A stretch of DNA of 7,432 nt from Flavobacteriaceae bacterium (GCA_021151665.1 JAGKWW010000081.1:1-7432); one strand, 5' to 3'; shown: positions 1-6,643, numbered from the stretch's first letter. The notes: generated by a model not told the origin, from the sequence alone. Numbers and translations: made by a program.

Positions 1-160
1 GAAAAAAAATATACTTCTTCTTGCCATGGTAGCCCTGCTTGGTGCCAGCGCAGTTTCATGCTCTGCAGACGATATGGCTTCTACAGACACAACACAGGCA
101 GATAATTTCACTATAGACAATGGCGATAGGGATCTCCCTAAGCCGCCGCAAAAGCCGTAA
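1..160 (+). CDS. Small lipoprotein-like secreted peptide (5' end cut by window edge)
   Basis: The reading frame starting at base 2 runs 52 codons to a TAA at 158-160. Base 1 is a G followed by AAA AAA AAT, so the start codon is probably an ATG of which only the G lies in the window; that would give a 53-residue protein beginning MKKNILLL. The N-terminus is a textbook signal: two lysines, a hydrophobic stretch, then GASAVSC, a usable lipobox with Cys at about residue 21. The mature part would be only about 33 residues, rich in Asp, Thr and Ser, ending in a proline/lysine tail (LPKPPQKP). No enzymatic domain fits in this length and I do not recognise the family. It sits 35 bases ahead of a TPR histidine kinase on the same strand, which suggests but does not prove a functional link. 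An internal ATG at base 26 would leave a poorer signal and is less likely. Confidence 0.6.
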   Translation, partial: KKNILLLAMVALLGASAVSCSADDMASTDTTQADNFTIDNGDRDLPKPPQKP

Positions 161-163
161 TCT

Positions 164-190
164 TTTGTATTATAAAATATATTATTTTTG
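164..190 (+). promoter_or_regulatory. Candidate Bacteroidota promoter for the histidine kinase
   Basis: TATTTTTG at 183-190 matches the Bacteroidota -7 consensus TAnnTTTG exactly. A TTTG at 164-167 could be the -33 element, though the 15-base gap is shorter than the usual 17-23. Transcription would start near 194-197, practically at the proposed kinase ATG at 196. The surrounding DNA is very A/T rich, so chance matches are possible. Confidence 0.45.
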
Positions 191-221
191 AGGCGATGGC
201 AGTATGTCATCGCCTCAAAAA
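185..221. repeat. Perfect 14-bp inverted repeat over the kinase promoter and start
   Basis: TTTTTGAGGCGATG (185-198) and CATCGCCTCAAAAA (208-221) are exact reverse complements around a 9-base spacer. The T-run lies on the 5' arm and the A-run on the 3' arm, the opposite of a Rho-independent terminator on either strand. It overlaps the -7 box, the predicted transcription start and the first codons of the kinase. It could be an operator for a dimeric regulator, or an RNA hairpin in read-through transcripts from the small upstream gene. Confidence 0.7.
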
Positions 222-2265
222 TTTGTATAGATATCAAAAAATAATACTACTGTTGGCAGCGGTGATGTGTCTTTTCTCGTGTAAGAAGGACATTAGCGCA
301 AAAGATTCCGACTCCGCCAGCCAGATAGCCACATTACTGGACAGTGCGGGCACGGCTTCATTGCCTTTAGCACGGCGCGAGGCGTATCTGGATACTGTGT
401 ATAGTGAGCTTGCCGACAAAAAAAATGACACTCTTACCAGATATTTTTACAGGAAAACTGCCTCTACTTATTACAATATTGAGAGATATGATAAATCGAT
501 AATAGTAGGTCGGAAAATTGCAAATCTTGCGCGTGAAGCTAAAGATACGGCTACTCTGGCAAGGGCTTACTATTATAATGCTGACTCGTTTTACGGCAAG
601 TCTGAAAGTGACAGCGCATTTTTTTACTACACCCAGGCTGAAAAGTTGTATAGCGACCTTCGCGACTATTCCGCACTGGGCGAAGTATTGCTCTACAAAG
701 CGTACATATATTACAATATCGGATTATACGACCTTTGTGAATCGGAGGCGATTAAAGCTATAAAGCTCCTCCAAAACAGGGACAGTAAAATTCATATCTA
801 CAATTGCTATAACCTCATTGCTACTGCGCTCGACGGCCAGAACAGAAACGAAAAAGCACTGGAATATTTTGACCTGGCGCTGGAAGAACTGGACCGTTTT
901 AAAGAAGAGGGCTATACCGATGATGAAATTATGCTTTACCGGGCTTCGTGCTATAATAATAAAGGCCTTGTATACTCAAAAATGAAGCGCTTTGACGAAG
1001 CGATTAGCTTGTACAATGAAGCTTTGGCGGTAAAGGGCGTGAAGAATGAGGAGGCACTGTACGCCAAGCTGATCAACAATCTCGCTTACGCCAAATTTAA
1101 ATCGGGAGATAATTCCAGGTTGCCCGGATTATTTTTTGAATCGCTCAAGATTCGCAGCAAACTAAAAAATAAGTCCGGCATCGTTACCAGCAAGCTGCAT
1201 CTGGGTGAATATTATGCCGGCGCCGGCGATACAGCGAAGGCGCTCGGGTATTTACGGCAGGCTTATAAGAGTGCGCTCGAAATAGAAAGCTATAGTGATA
1301 TAAACCTGAGTCTTGACCTCCTTACGAGGGTTGACAATAAAAAAAGGGATTACTACTATCGCAGGGCTATGGATACACGCGACAGCCTCAGCAATATCTC
1401 AAAGGAAAACAAAGATTATTTTGCCAGGATTGAATATGAAACCGATAAACTTCAAACTGAAAAGGACGCCCTGGTCAAGAAGAATAGTTTTATCATAGGT
1501 GTATCGGCGGTTATATTGCTTTTTATTGCAGCCGTTTTTATCATTTATTATCTTAATACAAAAAACAAAGAGCTTCTTTTAATTCAGGAGCAGCAAAAAG
1601 CTAACGAAGAGCTGTACCAACTGATGTTTGAGCAGCAATCTAAAATAGAGAAGGCCCGCAGCGAAGAAAAGAACCGCATAGCCATGGAACTTCACGACGG
1701 TATACTCAATAATATTTATGCAGTGCGCCTTAACCTTGAGTTTATCAATAAAAAAGCGGATGACGAATCTATACTCAAGCGAAAGCAATTCATCAAAGAG
1801 CTTCAAAACGTAGAGACCGAAATACGCGGGGTGTCGCACGATCTGAGCCGGGGTGCGGTGTTTAAGGAAGAAAAAAGTTTCCAGACACTGCTTGAATTTC
1901 TTATCGATTCGCAGAAAAACAATTTCGATACGGTTTTTGATATTGATATTGACCCCGATATCAATTGGGAGGAGGTGTCTAACCTGCTCAAGATAAATCT
2001 GTATCGTATTATCCAGGAAGGCATCCGGAATATCAACAAGTACTCGCAGGCGAAAGAGGCGTCAGTATCGTTGGAAAAGCAGGGCGATTCGGTAAAACTT
2101 ACCATTTCAGACAATGGCATTGGCTTTGACCCCGAAATTGCAAAGGGTGGCATAGGTATCAGGAATTTTAAAAAGCGGGCAGCCTTGCTTAATGGCACGA
2201 TAGCCATAAAATCGTCTGTTGGGAGGGGCACTGTTATCGAAGGTGTTTTTCCTTTGGCAGAGTAG
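196..2265 (+). CDS. TPR-domain sensor histidine kinase (HisKA_3 / NarL-type partner family)
   Basis: A 689-residue membrane sensor kinase that should autophosphorylate and pass phosphate to a LuxR/NarL-type response regulator. The N-terminus carries a hydrophobic signal ending in LFSCKKD, so Cys29 may be lipidated or the segment may stay as an anchor. Residues about 84-364 form roughly seven TPR-like helix pairs (for example RFDEAISLYNEAL near 266-278), presumably periplasmic. A single transmembrane helix spans about 432-452, followed by a coiled linker (457-495). The dimerisation/phosphoacceptor box is EEKNRIAMELHDG with His500. The ATPase part has an N box (QEGIRN, Asn612), a G1 box (SDNGIGF, 638-644) and a G2 box (GGIGIRN, 651-657). 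All key residues are present, so it looks active. No response regulator is in the window and the following gene has its own promoter. The ATG at 196 gives a long n-region (about 15 residues); a TTG at 223 would give a more typical 20-residue lipoprotein signal, so the start is uncertain. Confidence 0.9.
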   Translation: MAVCHRLKNLYRYQKIILLLAAVMCLFSCKKDISAKDSDSASQIATLLDSAGTASLPLARREAYLDTVYSELADKKNDTLTRYFYRKTASTYYNIERYDKSIIVGRKIANLAREAKDTATLARAYYYNADSFYGKSESDSAFFYYTQAEKLYSDLRDYSALGEVLLYKAYIYYNIGLYDLCESEAIKAIKLLQNRDSKIHIYNCYNLIATALDGQNRNEKALEYFDLALEELDRFKEEGYTDDEIMLYRASCYNNKGLVYSKMKRFDEAISLYNEALAVKGVKNEEALYAKLINNLAYAKFKSGDNSRLPGLFFESLKIRSKLKNKSGIVTSKLHLGEYYAGAGDTAKALGYLRQAYKSALEIESYSDINLSLDLLTRVDNKKRDYYYRRAMDTRDSLSNISKENKDYFARIEYETDKLQTEKDALVKKNSFIIGVSAVILLFIAAVFIIYYLNTKNKELLLIQEQQKANEELYQLMFEQQSKIEKARSEEKNRIAMELHDGILNNIYAVRLNLEFINKKADDESILKRKQFIKELQNVETEIRGVSHDLSRGAVFKEEKSFQTLLEFLIDSQKNNFDTVFDIDIDPDINWEEVSNLLKINLYRIIQEGIRNINKYSQAKEASVSLEKQGDSVKLTISDNGIGFDPEIAKGGIGIRNFKKRAALLNGTIAIKSSVGRGTVIEGVFPLAE

Positions 2266-2295
2266 ATTTTAAAGATTTCTCAGCAGATTGTTTCT

Positions 2296-2303
2296 TATAT
2301 TTG
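2296..2303 (+). promoter_or_regulatory. -7 box of the amino-acid dehydrogenase promoter
   Basis: TATATTTG followed by CA is an exact match to TAnnTTTG and the same string as in the tRNA-Val promoter. The -33 element is poor (TTTC at 2276-2279, gap 16). Predicted transcription start is about 2308-2310, giving a leader of about 20 bases before the ATG at 2328. It separates the dehydrogenase from the upstream kinase as a transcription unit. Confidence 0.65.
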
Positions 2304-2327
2304 CAACGCTCTAAAAAAACACAATTA

Positions 2328-3554
2328 ATGAAAGATTTATTACATAAATTCGAAAATAAACCTGCCGAGGTAGTTTTTAACTGGAAAGATGCCGAAACAG
2401 GCGCCGAAGGCTGGACAGTGATCAATTCGTTGCGTGGTGGTGCTGCGGGCGGCGGTACACGTATGCGCAAAGGCCTTGATATGAACGAAGTGCTTTCGCT
2501 GGCTAAAACTATGGAAGTAAAGTTTACGGTTTCGGGCCCTGCAATAGGCGGAGCGAAATCCGGTATAAATTTTGACCCTGCCGATCCGCGTAAAAAGGAA
2601 GTACTTCAGCGCTGGTATAAAGCAGTTTCCCCATTGCTTAAAAGCTACTATGGTACCGGGGGCGACCTTAATGTTGATGAGATACACGAGGTGATCCCTA
2701 TGACCGAAGAATGCGGTGTATGGCATCCGCAGGAGGGTGTTTTCAACGGCCATTTCCGTCCGACCGAAGCGGATAAAATTAACCGTATCGGGCAGTTGCG
2801 CCAGGGCGTGGTAAAAGTCATAGAAAATCCGGCATTTTCTCCCGATGTAAACCGCAAATATACCGTTGCCGACATGATTACCGGTTATGGCGTTGCCGAG
2901 GCTGTGCGTCATTTTTACGACATTTATGGCGGAGAGGTAAAAGGCAAGAAGGCGATTGTCCAGGGATTTGGTAATGTTGGCTCTGCGGCCGCGTTTTACC
3001 TGGCCGAAATGGGCGCCAAAGTAATAGGTATTATAGACCGTGATGGCGGCGTGCTCAACGAGGATGGATTTACATTCGAAGAGATCCGCGAGATGTTCCT
3101 GAATAAAGACGGCAATAAGCTCGTGGCGGGCAAAATGATCCCGTTTGAAGAGATTAACCAGAAGATATGGGTTTCGGGAGCGCAGATATTTGCACCATGC
3201 GCAGCTTCAAGGCTGGTTAAGGGCAGCGAGATAGAAAGCCTGATAGCGGGTGGGCTTGAGGTGGTGTCATGCGGTGCGAACGTTCCGTTTGCTGATGCCG
3301 AAATCTTTTACGGGCCTATTATGGAAGCGACCGACAGTAAGGTAAGCCTTATACCGGATTTCATATCAAACTGCGGCATGGCACGTGTATTTGCATACTT
3401 CATGGAAAAGAAAGTGCAGATGACAGATGAATCGATATTCAGCGACACGTCTGCGGTAATACGTAAAGCCATCGAGGCGGTGCATACACGCAACAGCGGC
3501 AAGACCGGAATATCGGCCACGGCCTACGAAATTGCGCTAAAGCAACTTATATAA
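2328..3554 (+). CDS. Glu/Leu/Phe/Val dehydrogenase family protein
   Basis: A 408-residue cytoplasmic amino-acid dehydrogenase that would interconvert an L-amino acid and its 2-oxo acid plus ammonia using NAD(P). The N-terminal substrate/dimerisation domain (about 1-180) shows GGGTRM (41-46), a substrate-side Lys65 in MEVKF, the catalytic Lys77 in GGAKSG, and Asp113 in GTGGDLN, the expected catalytic Asp position. The C-terminal Rossmann domain has the dinucleotide loop GFGNVGSA (213-220) and Asp237 after the second strand, which favours NAD over NADP. CGANVPF (315-321) and PDFISNCGMA (343-352) match conserved family blocks. Substrate cannot be settled: GGTRM resembles leucine dehydrogenase, while KSGINFDP is closer to glutamate dehydrogenase. 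A TTG at 2301 also opens the frame, but it lies inside the -7 box; ATG 2328 follows an A-rich leader and is preferred. An intrinsic terminator follows 18 bases after the stop. Confidence 0.92.
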   Translation: MKDLLHKFENKPAEVVFNWKDAETGAEGWTVINSLRGGAAGGGTRMRKGLDMNEVLSLAKTMEVKFTVSGPAIGGAKSGINFDPADPRKKEVLQRWYKAVSPLLKSYYGTGGDLNVDEIHEVIPMTEECGVWHPQEGVFNGHFRPTEADKINRIGQLRQGVVKVIENPAFSPDVNRKYTVADMITGYGVAEAVRHFYDIYGGEVKGKKAIVQGFGNVGSAAAFYLAEMGAKVIGIIDRDGGVLNEDGFTFEEIREMFLNKDGNKLVAGKMIPFEEINQKIWVSGAQIFAPCAASRLVKGSEIESLIAGGLEVVSCGANVPFADAEIFYGPIMEATDSKVSLIPDFISNCGMARVFAYFMEKKVQMTDESIFSDTSAVIRKAIEAVHTRNSGKTGISATAYEIALKQLI

Positions 3555-3572
3555 GTAAATAAAACTTAAATC

Positions 3573-3602
3573 AAATGACAGGTGAGAATCTGTCATTTTT
3601 TT
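3573..3602 (+). terminator. Rho-independent terminator after the dehydrogenase
   Basis: AAATGACAG (3573-3581) pairs perfectly with CTGTCATTT (3590-3598) around an 8-base loop and runs into seven consecutive T residues (3596-3602). This has correct terminator polarity on the plus strand. It lies between the dehydrogenase stop and the folC ATG at 3606. Confidence 0.85.
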
Positions 3603-3605
3603 ATT

Positions 3606-4820
3606 ATGGACTATCAGCAGACACTCAACTGGATGTTTTCACGCCTGCCCATGTATCAGCAGCAGGGCGCCTCGGCCTATCGAAAAGACCTGACCAATAC
3701 CATACTGCTTGCGGCGCATTTAGGCAACCCGGAGCAAAAGGTGCGATGCATCCATGTGGCAGGGACGAACGGTAAAGGCTCAACGTCATCCATGATAGCA
3801 TCGGTGCTGACGGCAGCCGGCTACAAAACAGGGTTGTATACCAGTCCGCACCTTAAAGATTTCAGGGAGCGCATACGCATCAACGGACTGCCGATTGGTG
3901 AAGAAAGCGTCGTTCAGTTTATTGAGGCAAATAAGCCTTTTTTTGAAGAGCAGGACCTAAGCTTTTTTGAAATGACGGTGGGTATGGCATTCTGGTATTT
4001 TGAAAAAGAAAAGGTAGACGTGGCCGTTATCGAAACCGGAATGGGAGGCAGGCTTGACTCCACTAATATTATTACGCCGGCGCTTTCGGTAATTACAAAC
4101 ATCGGCCTGGACCATATGCAGTTTCTCGGAAACACGCTGACTGCAATTGCCGGCGAAAAGGCAGGGATCATAAAGAAAGGCATCCCGGTTGTTATTGGAG
4201 AATATGATGCCGAAACATTTCCTGTTTTTCAGGGTAAGGCGGCAACTGAAAGTGCCCCTATGTACAAAGCATGGGAGATTGGAGATGTTTCGTATGCTGT
4301 TCCTTTAGCGGGCGATTATCAGCAAAAAAATATAAAAACAGTAATAACCGCGCTGAAAGCGATACAAAACGAATTTCCGGTGACCGAAGCCGATATTGCC
4401 GAAGGATTTCTCGATGTTGTAAAGAACAGCGGGCTTCACGGACGTTGGGAGCAGGTGCATACAACACCCACCGCAATTGCCGATACCGCCCACAACAACC
4501 ATGGACTGAAAATTGTTATGCAGCAGCTTGCGCGGCAGGAATACCGCATATTAAGAATTGTACTTGGGGTAGTAAACGATAAAGACCTAAGCGAAATGCT
4601 ACCGCTTTTCCCCAGGGACGCTGTTTATTATTTTTGCAGGCCCGATGTGCCGCGCGGATTGTCCGCTGAGGTGCTTAGGGGCCATGCAGGTAATTTAGGC
4701 CTGTTGGGAGATGTATATAGTTCGGTGCCAGAAGCTTATAACGCTGCCCTTGCGGACTCTGCGCCGAACGACTTTATTTATATCGGCGGGAGTACGTTTG
4801 TGGTAGCTGAAATTTTATAA
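3606..4820 (+). CDS. folC: Bifunctional folylpolyglutamate synthase / dihydrofolate synthase
   Basis: A 404-residue Mur-ligase-family enzyme of the cytoplasm that joins glutamate to folates (and in many bacteria to dihydropteroate) with ATP. The P-loop is HVAGTNGKGST (50-60, Lys57). It is followed by YTSPHLKDFRERI (78-90), the family signature for the folate-side loop, then ETGMGGRLDSTN (143-154), ITNIGLDHMQFLG (163-175) and EKAGIIKKG (184-192), where the family carries its carbamylated lysine. The C-terminal Mur-ligase domain shows HGRWE (278-282), DTAHNNHG (293-300, usually D-x-AHNPHG), GVVNDKD (321-327) and a GGSTFVVAEIL end. Length and motifs are normal. ATG 3606 is chosen because MDYQQTLNWMFSRLPMYQ is the usual flavobacterial N-terminus; a GTG at 3582 in the same frame lies inside the terminator loop. 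No promoter is obvious just upstream. Confidence 0.95.
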   Translation: MDYQQTLNWMFSRLPMYQQQGASAYRKDLTNTILLAAHLGNPEQKVRCIHVAGTNGKGSTSSMIASVLTAAGYKTGLYTSPHLKDFRERIRINGLPIGEESVVQFIEANKPFFEEQDLSFFEMTVGMAFWYFEKEKVDVAVIETGMGGRLDSTNIITPALSVITNIGLDHMQFLGNTLTAIAGEKAGIIKKGIPVVIGEYDAETFPVFQGKAATESAPMYKAWEIGDVSYAVPLAGDYQQKNIKTVITALKAIQNEFPVTEADIAEGFLDVVKNSGLHGRWEQVHTTPTAIADTAHNNHGLKIVMQQLARQEYRILRIVLGVVNDKDLSEMLPLFPRDAVYYFCRPDVPRGLSAEVLRGHAGNLGLLGDVYSSVPEAYNAALADSAPNDFIYIGGSTFVVAEIL

Positions 4821-4835
4821 TTTTTTAATTAATAA

Positions 4836-4866
4836 TTTGCAATTAATAAAAACTCGCGTATATTTG
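4836..4866 (+). promoter_or_regulatory. Promoter of tRNA-Val
   Basis: TTTG (4836-4839) and TATATTTG (4859-4866) separated by 19 bases are the full -33/-7 Bacteroidota consensus with ideal spacing. Transcription should begin near 4871, giving a 5' leader of about 40 bases before the tRNA. This is the best promoter in the window. Confidence 0.8.
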
Positions 4867-4913
4867 CACTCGCAATAAGGAACTGAAAACAGTTTAAGAT
4901 TGCAAAAATATTG

Positions 4914-4988
4914 GGGCGATTAGCTCAGCTGGTTCAGAGCATCTCGTTTACACCGAGAGGGTCGGGGGTTCGAATCCCTCATCGCCCA
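4914..4988 (+). tRNA. tRNA-Val (anticodon TAC)
   Basis: A complete cloverleaf can be folded by eye. The acceptor arm is GGGCGAT (4914-4920) with ATCGCCC (4981-4987) and discriminator A4988. The D stem is GCTC/GAGC. The anticodon stem is TCTCG/CGAGA around loop TTTACAC, placing anticodon TAC at 4949-4951 (reads GUA valine codons). The T arm is GGGGG-TTCGAAT-CCCTC with one G-T pair. CCA is not encoded; ACT follows. The gene sits directly upstream of an integrase, making its 3' end the natural candidate attachment site. Confidence 0.96.
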
Positions 4989-4998
4989 CTAAAATCTA

Positions 4999-5017
4999 AC
5001 TTTATTTTTTATAAAGT
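4999..5017. repeat. Short A/T hairpin downstream of tRNA-Val
   Basis: ACTTTAT (4999-5005) and ATAAAGT (5011-5017) are perfect complements around a TTTTT loop. It could help 3' processing or pausing, or be chance in A/T-rich DNA. The stronger terminator lies just beyond it. Confidence 0.4.
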
Positions 5018-5031
5018 AAGTTAAATCACTG

Positions 5032-5065
5032 AAAACCTGCACTTTACGAAGTTGCAGGTTTTTTT
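5032..5065 (+). terminator. Rho-independent terminator of the tRNA-Val unit
   Basis: AAAACCTGCA (5032-5041) pairs with TGCAGGTTTT (5053-5062). The pairing extends inward through CTT/AAG with one bulged T around a TACG loop. It ends in an unbroken T-run (5059-5065). Polarity is correct for stopping transcription from the tRNA. Confidence 0.85.
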
Positions 5066-5108
5066 ATTTTATCCCTGTACGGTCAAAATTTTGAAAAATG
5101 CACAGTTA

Positions 5109-5156
5109 TTTGTGGCACTTTTGTGGCACATTGAAGAGTTTTGCAAATGTGCCACA
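5109..5156. repeat. GTGGCAC direct and inverted repeats upstream of the integrase
   Basis: TTTGTGGCACT (5109-5119) and TTTGTGGCACA (5120-5130) are tandem 11-bp units differing at one base. TGTGGCACA (5122-5130) is repeated in exact inverted orientation as TGTGCCACA (5148-5156) after 17 bases. An 11-bp period puts the two direct copies on the same DNA face. The position 100-150 bases before int suggests arm-type integrase or excisionase sites, or an int operator. The remaining spacer (5157-5258) shows only a loose TGATTTAA repeat (5162 and 5207) and no clear gene or promoter. Confidence 0.65.
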
Positions 5157-5258
5157 GAATGTGATTTAATGTTTTGATTGTCAGCTAATAAGCCTGCTTA
5201 ACATCTTGATTTAAGGACGCTATAGTTCTAATTTTATTAATACTTAAAATGTTGAATT

Positions 5259-6614
5259 ATGCTAGCAGCAAGTTTTGGGATAACCTTCTTTCTGAAGACC
5301 CCGCGAAAAGAGACCAATGAGAAAATGATTTACCTGAGGATTACCGTTGACGGTATTCCAAAGGAAACCTCTACCCGTAGAAAATGGGATGCTACCCGTT
5401 GGGATCAGGGTAAAGAGCGCGCCACAGGAAACCGTGAAGATGCCCGAACAACTAACTTCTTTCTGGATACACTACAGACAAAAGTCCACCAGTACATTAA
5501 TGAGCTCATAAATCATGGGCGGCCAATTACCAGCCAAAAGCTGATGGATTATGTATTGGGCAAGTCAACGGACAAAGCCATGATTGTGGAAGAGTTCCAG
5601 CTTCATAATGATGAACTTCTGGCATTGGTGAAAAGAGGGGAGTATGCTATCGGTACGCATACACGGTTTGAAATATCGAAAAAGCACCTAAAGGAATTTG
5701 TACGTTTCAAGTACGATATGCAGGATATGGACTTTCGGGAACTTAACTTTGAATTCATTAAGGATTACGAATTCTACCTGAAGACTGTAAAGAATATCAG
5801 TAACAATACGGCAGTAAAGTACATAACAAACTTCAAGAAAATTGTACTTCGGGCTATTGACAAGGAAATTATTACCCACGACCCTTTCAAACGGTTTAAG
5901 GCTAAAAAAATTAAGGTGCCTAAGAAACCGCTTAGCAGCCATGAACTGTCGCTATTGGAAAATCATACTTTCTCTACACCACGCCTGGCGGCAGTAAGGG
6001 ACATTTTTGTTTTCCAATGCTATACAGGACTTGCGTACATAGACGCTTTCAACCTGAAGAAAACCGACGTGAAAATTGGTATTGATGGTGAAATGTGGAT
6101 TATTACCGAAAGGCAGAAAACAGGAAGCAATATTAATATACCTCTATTGCCGAAAGCCAAAGCCATTATGGAACGGTATAAAGATCATCCGATCTGCCTG
6201 GAACGTAATTCTGTCCTTCCGGTAACCTCAAATCAAAAGATGAACGCCTATCTCAAAGAGATAGCTGACGTGTGCGGCATACAAAGTACATTGAATACAC
6301 ACAAAGCCAGACGTACATTCGGAAGCACTGTAACGCTAAATAATGATGTACCTATCCATGTAGTTAAAGAAATGCTTGGCCATCAATCGGTAAAGCAGAC
6401 CGAAGAGTATGCCATTACTGAACAAAAGTCTATCGGAAAGGAAATGAAGCAATTACAGGAGAGATTGGGGAACGCTAAAACTGATCTTCCACTTGACGAT
6501 ACAAGAGCAATTATTTCAAAAATGGAAGAAGAAATTAGAGAGCTAAAAGCAAAGCTTAATATGACGGGGAATGAAAAGCCTGAAGGTAAAGGTGTTCTCC
6601 GAATATGCAGATAA
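5259..6614 (+). CDS. Tyrosine recombinase / site-specific integrase
   Basis: A 451-residue phage-type integrase that should catalyse insertion and excision of the adjacent element. An N-terminal arm-binding domain (about 4-90; SFGITFFLKTPRK, IYLRITVDG) fits the Arm-DNA-bind_5 type of Bacteroidota. A SAM-like core-binding domain covers about 110-215, and the catalytic domain about 225-390. Visible catalytic residues are Lys287 (RQKTGS), His348 and Arg351 (HKARRTF), His375 (LGHQS) and nucleophile Tyr384 (EEYAIT). At the usual Arg I position the sequence reads TGLAYID (256-262), with Ala instead of Arg. The C-terminal tail (about 415-435) is charged and likely coiled coil. The gene points away from tRNA-Val. 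ATG 5259 gives the normal family N-terminus; no good Shine-Dalgarno or -7 box is seen. By eye its composition is more A/T rich than the dehydrogenase and folC. Confidence 0.92.
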   Translation: MLAASFGITFFLKTPRKETNEKMIYLRITVDGIPKETSTRRKWDATRWDQGKERATGNREDARTTNFFLDTLQTKVHQYINELINHGRPITSQKLMDYVLGKSTDKAMIVEEFQLHNDELLALVKRGEYAIGTHTRFEISKKHLKEFVRFKYDMQDMDFRELNFEFIKDYEFYLKTVKNISNNTAVKYITNFKKIVLRAIDKEIITHDPFKRFKAKKIKVPKKPLSSHELSLLENHTFSTPRLAAVRDIFVFQCYTGLAYIDAFNLKKTDVKIGIDGEMWIITERQKTGSNINIPLLPKAKAIMERYKDHPICLERNSVLPVTSNQKMNAYLKEIADVCGIQSTLNTHKARRTFGSTVTLNNDVPIHVVKEMLGHQSVKQTEEYAITEQKSIGKEMKQLQERLGNAKTDLPLDDTRAIISKMEEEIRELKAKLNMTGNEKPEGKGVLRICR

Positions 6615-6616
6615 TT

Positions 6617-6643
6617 AATTGTCGCCCCAGTGCGGCTACAATT
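6617..6643. repeat. Hairpin directly after the integrase stop codon
   Basis: AATTGT (6617-6622) pairs with ACAATT (6638-6643). Inside it, GCC (6624-6626) pairs with GGC (6634-6636) across one C/T mismatch, with a 7-base loop. It begins two bases after the TAA. No T-run follows, so it is not a classic terminator; it could protect the int mRNA 3' end. Confidence 0.45.

Noticed and set aside
208..222. Similarity of CATCGCCTCAAAAAT to the tRNA-Val 3' end (CATCGCCCACTAAAAT)
   Set aside because: Only a short partial match, explained by the inverted repeat at 185-221, and on the wrong side of the tRNA for an att copy.
1803..2231. Open frame antisense to the kinase catalytic domain
   Set aside because: Covers the conserved HisKA_3/ATPase coding region in the opposite strand and shows no family features.
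2340..2912. Long open frame antisense to the dehydrogenase
   Set aside because: It mirrors a clear conserved gene, has no recognisable domain and no promoter of its own; a shadow frame.
3386..3393. TGTATTTG inside the dehydrogenase gene as a possible folC promoter
   Set aside because: It has one mismatch at the important second base of TAnnTTTG, sits over 200 bases upstream and lacks a clear -33 partner; likely coding sequence by chance.
4827..4849. Nine-base direct repeat AATTAATAA around the tRNA promoter -33 element
   Set aside because: Low-complexity A/T sequence where such repeats arise easily; no further copies or spacing pattern.
5083..5094. Palindrome TCAAAATTTTGA as a possible integrase core site
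   Set aside because: A 12-bp A/T palindrome is not rare in this spacer and no second copy was found to support an att core.
5206..5228. TTG plus TATAGTTC as an integrase promoter
   Set aside because: The -7 match is poor (TTC instead of TTG) and the 12-base gap is too short.
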